Shown here piece after piece: positions 59,391-64,000 of a stretch of 64,000 bases of DNA. Numbering within the stretch: the first letter of the stretch is position 1; every line of letters begins with the position of its first letter. The position numbers and the translations under genes are program-made. Origin of the DNA: Acholoe squamosa (lineage: Eukaryota; Annelida; Polychaeta; Phyllodocida; Polynoidae); NCBI GenBank assembly GCA_949317995.1, contig OX439040.1:58252089-58316088 (forward strand). The letters are read 5' to 3'. Under the pieces are notes generated by a model, which was not told where the DNA came from, did no database searches, and saw only the letters and a program-made list of their open reading frames with translations.

Positions 59391-59599
59391 AGCATTTCGT
59401 GGGTTTTAACATGTAACATATGACATGGAAGGACATGTAAGGTGTGCTGGTTATCCATGGATAATGGCACTGGGTGCGGGTTATCCATGGATAACCGCAC
59501 GCCTTACAAAATTGATGTTACAGCCTACAGCGTGTGCAATATCGACAGATATGTGGATGGGAATAGCCACCAAAAAGCACTGAGTAACCCAGAAATCGT

Positions 59600-60170
59600 G
59601 GTATAATATAATATAGTACTGGTATTACTACTAGCTTATCCGATCAAGTTCTGTCAGACAAGCTGCCCATGTACAGGCCACATAGGAGTATCAAGCTGGG
59701 TTGTAGTTGGATGTAGTGGTATGGGAGTATGAAGATTTCTGTTAGGCAGGCCACTAATGTACAGGCCCTATATCAAAGTATCAAGTATGGCTCTAGCAGC
59801 CCGGTCTAGCAGGCAGGCTACTGCTCCGCCCTGCCCCACTCTGCAGGCATCAACACACTCAGGTTAGATGTATACAAACTACTACACTCTAACACAGGAC
59901 ATGGGTCTGCTCTCTCCTGCCTGCCACATCACTCTGAAACCCTGCCCTGATAACCTCACCCCACCCCAGCTGATAAACTGCCCACCCCTACTAAAGGCCC
60001 TATCCATGACGTCATAAATCTTATCTCCCAGCACCAACTGGTGGCAGCAAGCAGAGTTCTCTGTCACATTCACCAGAGAAATGTTCACCAAGGTGTTATG
60101 GAGTAGCCGGTGCCATCTGGAAGAGTAGCTCCCTCACTTATACTCAGAGATGGTCTGTAGTCTGCACTTG
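59600..60170. other. No gene seen
   Basis: Contains a short repeated phrase GTACAGGCC...AGTATCAAG at 59674 and 59760. Confidence 0.5.
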
Positions 60171-61283
60171 CACAGCTAAAAATAATTTTCTTATCCAAGA
60201 AAATAAACTTGATATAAGAAATCTTTTCTAGTTATGAGGAAAATTCTGGTTCATCAGTCATCTTGTCTTCAAGAAAAATCAAGTTTAGAACAAATCTTGA
60301 ATTGCCTTCTTGATTTAAGTTTTCGAGATTATTTTTCTTAAGAAAATTTCCCAAAATTGGTAGTTTTGTCCTCCAGGTAACATTATTTATCTTATATCTT
60401 AAAACAAGAAAGCCTTATTTCTTGATATGAGATTTATTAAACTAGAAGTGTTTTCTTACATCTACAAAAGGGTTAAACTAAGATCTTTTTAGAAATTGGC
60501 CAAGGAATATTATCTAACATGCCAAGTAAAATTTATTTTCTTAATATGAGGAAATTACATAGTCTGCCACTAGGTGCCACCACTACCTGTTATGGTGAAT
60601 TATTTGCAATAAAAAGTACAACTTCCTAGCTTAAACTCGGTCCTAACACATTAGATATGGTAAAATAAAGTGAAAACTGAAGGAAACTTATTTGAAATTA
60701 ATTTAGTATCAGGCTCATTGGTCTGACAGTTGATTGAGGAGAATTCAAGGCACAAAGGAAGCTAAACACCTTTTGCGTAGATAATATGATAATGTAAGGG
60801 CCGGATGTGCGACAGCCTATCATTAAGTCAAAGACTTTGAATAAAGGTCTTATTCACTTACGAAAATGTGGCTTTAAAGAGCTGCATGTAATCTGATGAA
60901 CCTCTGTTACTGAGGTAGCCTATACTGATAACCTTCTATTCAATCTAAAACATTCCCATAATAGACACTTTACAAACAAGGAAATGAGAAAATATAGCTT
61001 ATTTCAAGAAAAAGTATGAGTAAGTTTATCTTGAAATAATCCTCTTCCATGAGAATTATTTACTTTCTTTTAGAAATATTCTAGAAAATTGAATTCTGAT
61101 TTAAGAATAAATTACTTGATTTAAGAATTTATTTCTTAAGATTATATTTCTTAATTCAAGTAAGCTTGACATACCAAGATTTCAAGTAAAATTTTGTTAC
61201 CTGGCGGACAAACTTGTTTTAAGTTAATTTTACTTAAAATGAGAAATAATTTCTTAAAATAAGAAAGTTATTTTTGGCTGTGT
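60171..61283. mobile_element. 1.1-kb foldback element with CACAGC ends
   Basis: Left CACAGCTAAAAATAATTTTC, right its imperfect inverse ending TTTTTGGCTGTG. Both arms are rich in TTCTTAAAAT/ATTTTAAGAA words. No coding capacity. Confidence 0.75.
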
Positions 61284-61502
61284 GGCTCTAACATTATCCC
61301 TTGTGACGCAAAATCTATTTTATAAAAGAGAGAAAATATACCAACTGGTTGTAAAGGGATGGCTGCAGCTGGAAGAAGTTAGGGGCATTATAGTGACAGG
61401 CAGTAACTGACAAGTAACATTGGCGGAAGGCTTTCATTGGAAGACGCTAGCAGCACGTTATAGTGACACACCGTGGCCGAAAACACTGAAATGGACCAGC
61501 AT

Positions 61503-61800
61503 CAGCCAGCAGCTATTGATACCAGTTCAATAGCCTGGAGTCAAACCTACACTCCCCTAGATGTGTATTCCAGTTTATTACTTAATCACCCCCTTTGATC
61601 TACATAAGAATTTCTGTGAAGGGGAAGTGTATTGAACACTGGGCTGACTGCCCAGCCTCGGCCACCGGCTATTGATACCAGTTTAATAGCCTCAGATCAC
61701 CTCTGGATTTCACTGGTTGTGTATTCCAGTTTATTGTTTTATTGCCCCCTTAAATTTAGATAAGGATCTGATTGAAGTGGGATGTGTATTCACTCTCCAA
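61503..61800. repeat. Tandem duplication of about 150-165 bp
   Basis: Two units share GGCTATTGATACCAGTTYAA, GTGTATTCCAGTTTATT and GAAGKGGGAAGTGTATT-like words in order. Confidence 0.75.
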
Positions 61801-61864
61801 CTTATATCAGGTAACTACATAGGGTTGCTGCCTGTGCTGGGAGAACTAGCTCACCGCCTGGGCG

Positions 61865-62065
61865 TTGATCTAGTTAGATGAAAGTCTGAAGCCAGCCCGT
61901 ACTGTAACGGTAACGCGCTGGAGAGGGCGAGCCTGCTGACTGCCCAGTATCCAATACACAAGTTTGCACCAGATTGGTGGCGCAAATCTTGAGGTAAGGC
62001 TTGACTCCAGCCCGTAGTATGCAGGGCTGGATGGGCTGAGCCTGTGGATATTCTGGCAGTATTGG
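61865..62065. repeat. Tandem duplication of about 110 bp
   Basis: CCAGCCCGTA...GGCTGGATGGGCTGAGCCTG echoes CCAGCCCGTACTG...GGCGAGCCTGCTG, degenerate. Confidence 0.5.
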
Positions 62066-64000
62066 TGACACTTTGTACCTGGGAGGGCTTGACATTAGTG
62101 TCATACTGCAAAGTTCTGGGTTAGTGGTGGGCAGCAGCTGAGACAGGCTTGCAGTAGTAGTGGCACACTCTAGGTAGTACTGGATATAGCAACAGGAGGT
62201 TCTGTGAACTGATCTTGGAGTATGACTCCTATCATGACCAAAGTGATATTAATGTCCAATAGAAATTGGAGGAATTGCCCTGATATAAATGTATATAGAT
62301 GTCAGATTTTTGTTGGATTTGTGTCCAACTAACATGTTGGGTACATCTGATACGTTGACAGTGGTAAGGTGGGAAACTAGGGATGTGGGAAAAGTAAGTG
62401 TACTCAACAAATGTAGGGCGTTCATATGACAAACCTTACTGCCAGGTTTTCAGGATTTCTTTTGCCATATTTCGACATGTATTCACTACCAGCCTGTACC
62501 CCCAAGTTCTGCTGATGCAAAAGTCTGTCCACGACATAGTAAGTCAGAGAGTACAATTTTTGCCCCTTTGAATTCTTCGAACCCCGAGTGAAACAGACCA
62601 GCAGTTACCAGGATATCACATTAAAGCAAGTGGCACCACCCATATTTTCTGTACTTCTCTGGGTGTAAATCGGAGCTAATTTGTGGACTACTACCTAGTT
62701 GTAGGGTTTTCATAAATGAGCAACCCAAACATATTTATTTGCCCCTCTAGCCTTAATTAGGACATACTTAAATGGAACCCTGGCCAGTTAGTTTTTGCAG
62801 GGTTATTTGTCAATTTGAAAATTGGGTGACCTTTGACCTCTTCCCAAGGTTATTCAACGTCAACTAACATAATATTTGTCAAAAGCACCGTCTTCACGCT
62901 TTGCTTGACTACAAGTAGTGAAAAAAAGAGAGAGAGATTCACTAAAGACTCCTCAAATGGTGGCCTATGCAGTCTATGGCCCTAACATGACTATAAGGTG
63001 TTATTCATGGCTTGAAATCAGGCCTGCGGGGGCGAGAGGGCTAAATGAACAAATAAATGCTGTTCTTCTACCAGAAGACACTAGAATTGCAGACCCTGAA
63101 GTTGTCAAAATGAAGAGTCTCTGCTAGAGTTGACAAGTATATATCTGTATTTATGGCTCATGTGATTTGAATGAAGCGTGTTAAAATGTCATCTAGGCAT
63201 GACACATGATCTTCCTGTCAGTCACATCACACGTTTTATGCACTTGTATCCTAATAAAGGATAATAAATCAAAAAGAGATGAAAGTTGAACAGATGCAAA
63301 AAGGTTATCAAGTTTGTAGATGCATAAAAGAAATCCTCATGTCCATAATACAACCTAGTAATAGTATGGTTATAGAGCAGTGGGATTCAATTGTATCCGG
63401 AACTGATTATGGGTCTTTCCACCATATATACAAAACGGCAGGCCTCGACTGGCTTGCATGGAGCACTCTCCCAGCAGAGACTCTCATAGGCATTCCGCTG
63501 TTTGGCCATACAGAGGGATGGCATAGACTATGCTGGGAGAGCTGTTGAATGACAAATAGCTGTAACAAACTGCATTGTTGTTGAATGCAGTGCCTTGGGT
63601 GTAAGGTGGCGCTAAATTGTTCAACCTGGGGACACTGTTTGTTCAGTCTCAGGCCATTCAAACATAGCAGTTTCTTAGAGCTATCAGTTTTTTGGCCCAG
63701 TTTGTATTGACATATTTGGCCTCTTGATTTCTGTCAATTCAGAATTTTCCAGAATTTTTATTTGACATTTCTTTTTGTCAATGAAAATGTCATAGTTTAT
63801 AGGACTGACTGTAGGGGGGGTAGGGGCATGACCGAGTCACCTTTCGCACGCCACTATCCAGCGGCGCAGCCGCTGGTAGAAGAGTAAGGTACCTATGTGG
63901 TCTTGAAATGACTAGTAGGCATCTCCCCAATGTTAGGGCTGCTCTGATGCCATCTGCCCAGGAGCTACTCTTGCATAATAACAACCAGGATAACGAGATA
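62066..64000. other. No gene seen
   Basis: Open frames at 62918-63127 and 63279-63548 have no recognisable domain, start context or splice partners. Confidence 0.5.

Overview
This window is animal genomic DNA. It has spliced genes with GT-AG introns, AT-rich introns, TATA boxes, AATAAA signals, and a very high load of short inverted-repeat (MITE-like) elements. There is no prokaryotic gene organisation. The organism is most likely an aquatic invertebrate; a lancelet or other marine deuterostome would fit, but nothing here proves the species.

From about 2.4 to 25.4 kb, and probably to 39.4 kb, the minus strand carries one complete TRPA1-type ion-channel gene. I rebuilt 28 successive coding exons by joining GT-AG introns, and the reading phase closes at every junction. 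The product is about 1245 residues: a basic N-terminus with a 26-residue repeat, about 17 ankyrin repeats, a linker with two conserved-looking cysteines, S1-S6 with the pore, and a C-terminal coiled coil. Two features stand out. (1) Three divergent but homologous exons for helix S5 lie side by side (8405-8479, 7774-7848, 6912-7004). All are phase 0/0 and each has good splice sites, so the gene looks built for alternative, mutually exclusive choice of the S5 helix. (2) A second candidate first exon at 39199-39438 ends in the same phase as exon 1 at 24943-25392 and would join cleanly to the ankyrin domain, which suggests two promoters and two N-termini.

From about 45.2 to 49.6 kb the plus strand carries a tandem pair of secreted apolipoprotein-D-like lipocalins: a broken copy (45415-45911) and an intact four-exon gene (47377-49421, 195 residues). 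Their promoters and 3' flanks are duplicated too. A third vestige of the 3' flank lies near 43.9-44.1 kb.

The rest is repeat landscape. It includes a 2.8-kb inverted-repeat element inside the S1-S2 intron that holds microsatellites and a palindrome-rich minisatellite. There is a 1390-bp tandem duplication (30.7-33.5 kb), each copy with a solo LTR, and an older dispersed segmental duplication (36.7-37.9 / 40.4-42.4 kb). Foldback elements fall into families: G-run type, AACGTT-rich type, TTTAG-rich, CACAGC-ended and CAGGGGCGTAG-ended. tRNA-like SINE heads lie at 59.1-59.4 kb. No convincing gene is visible from 49.6 to 64 kb, but several regulatory-looking motifs are: two CTCF-like plus RFX X-box modules and a double AGGTCA palindrome.
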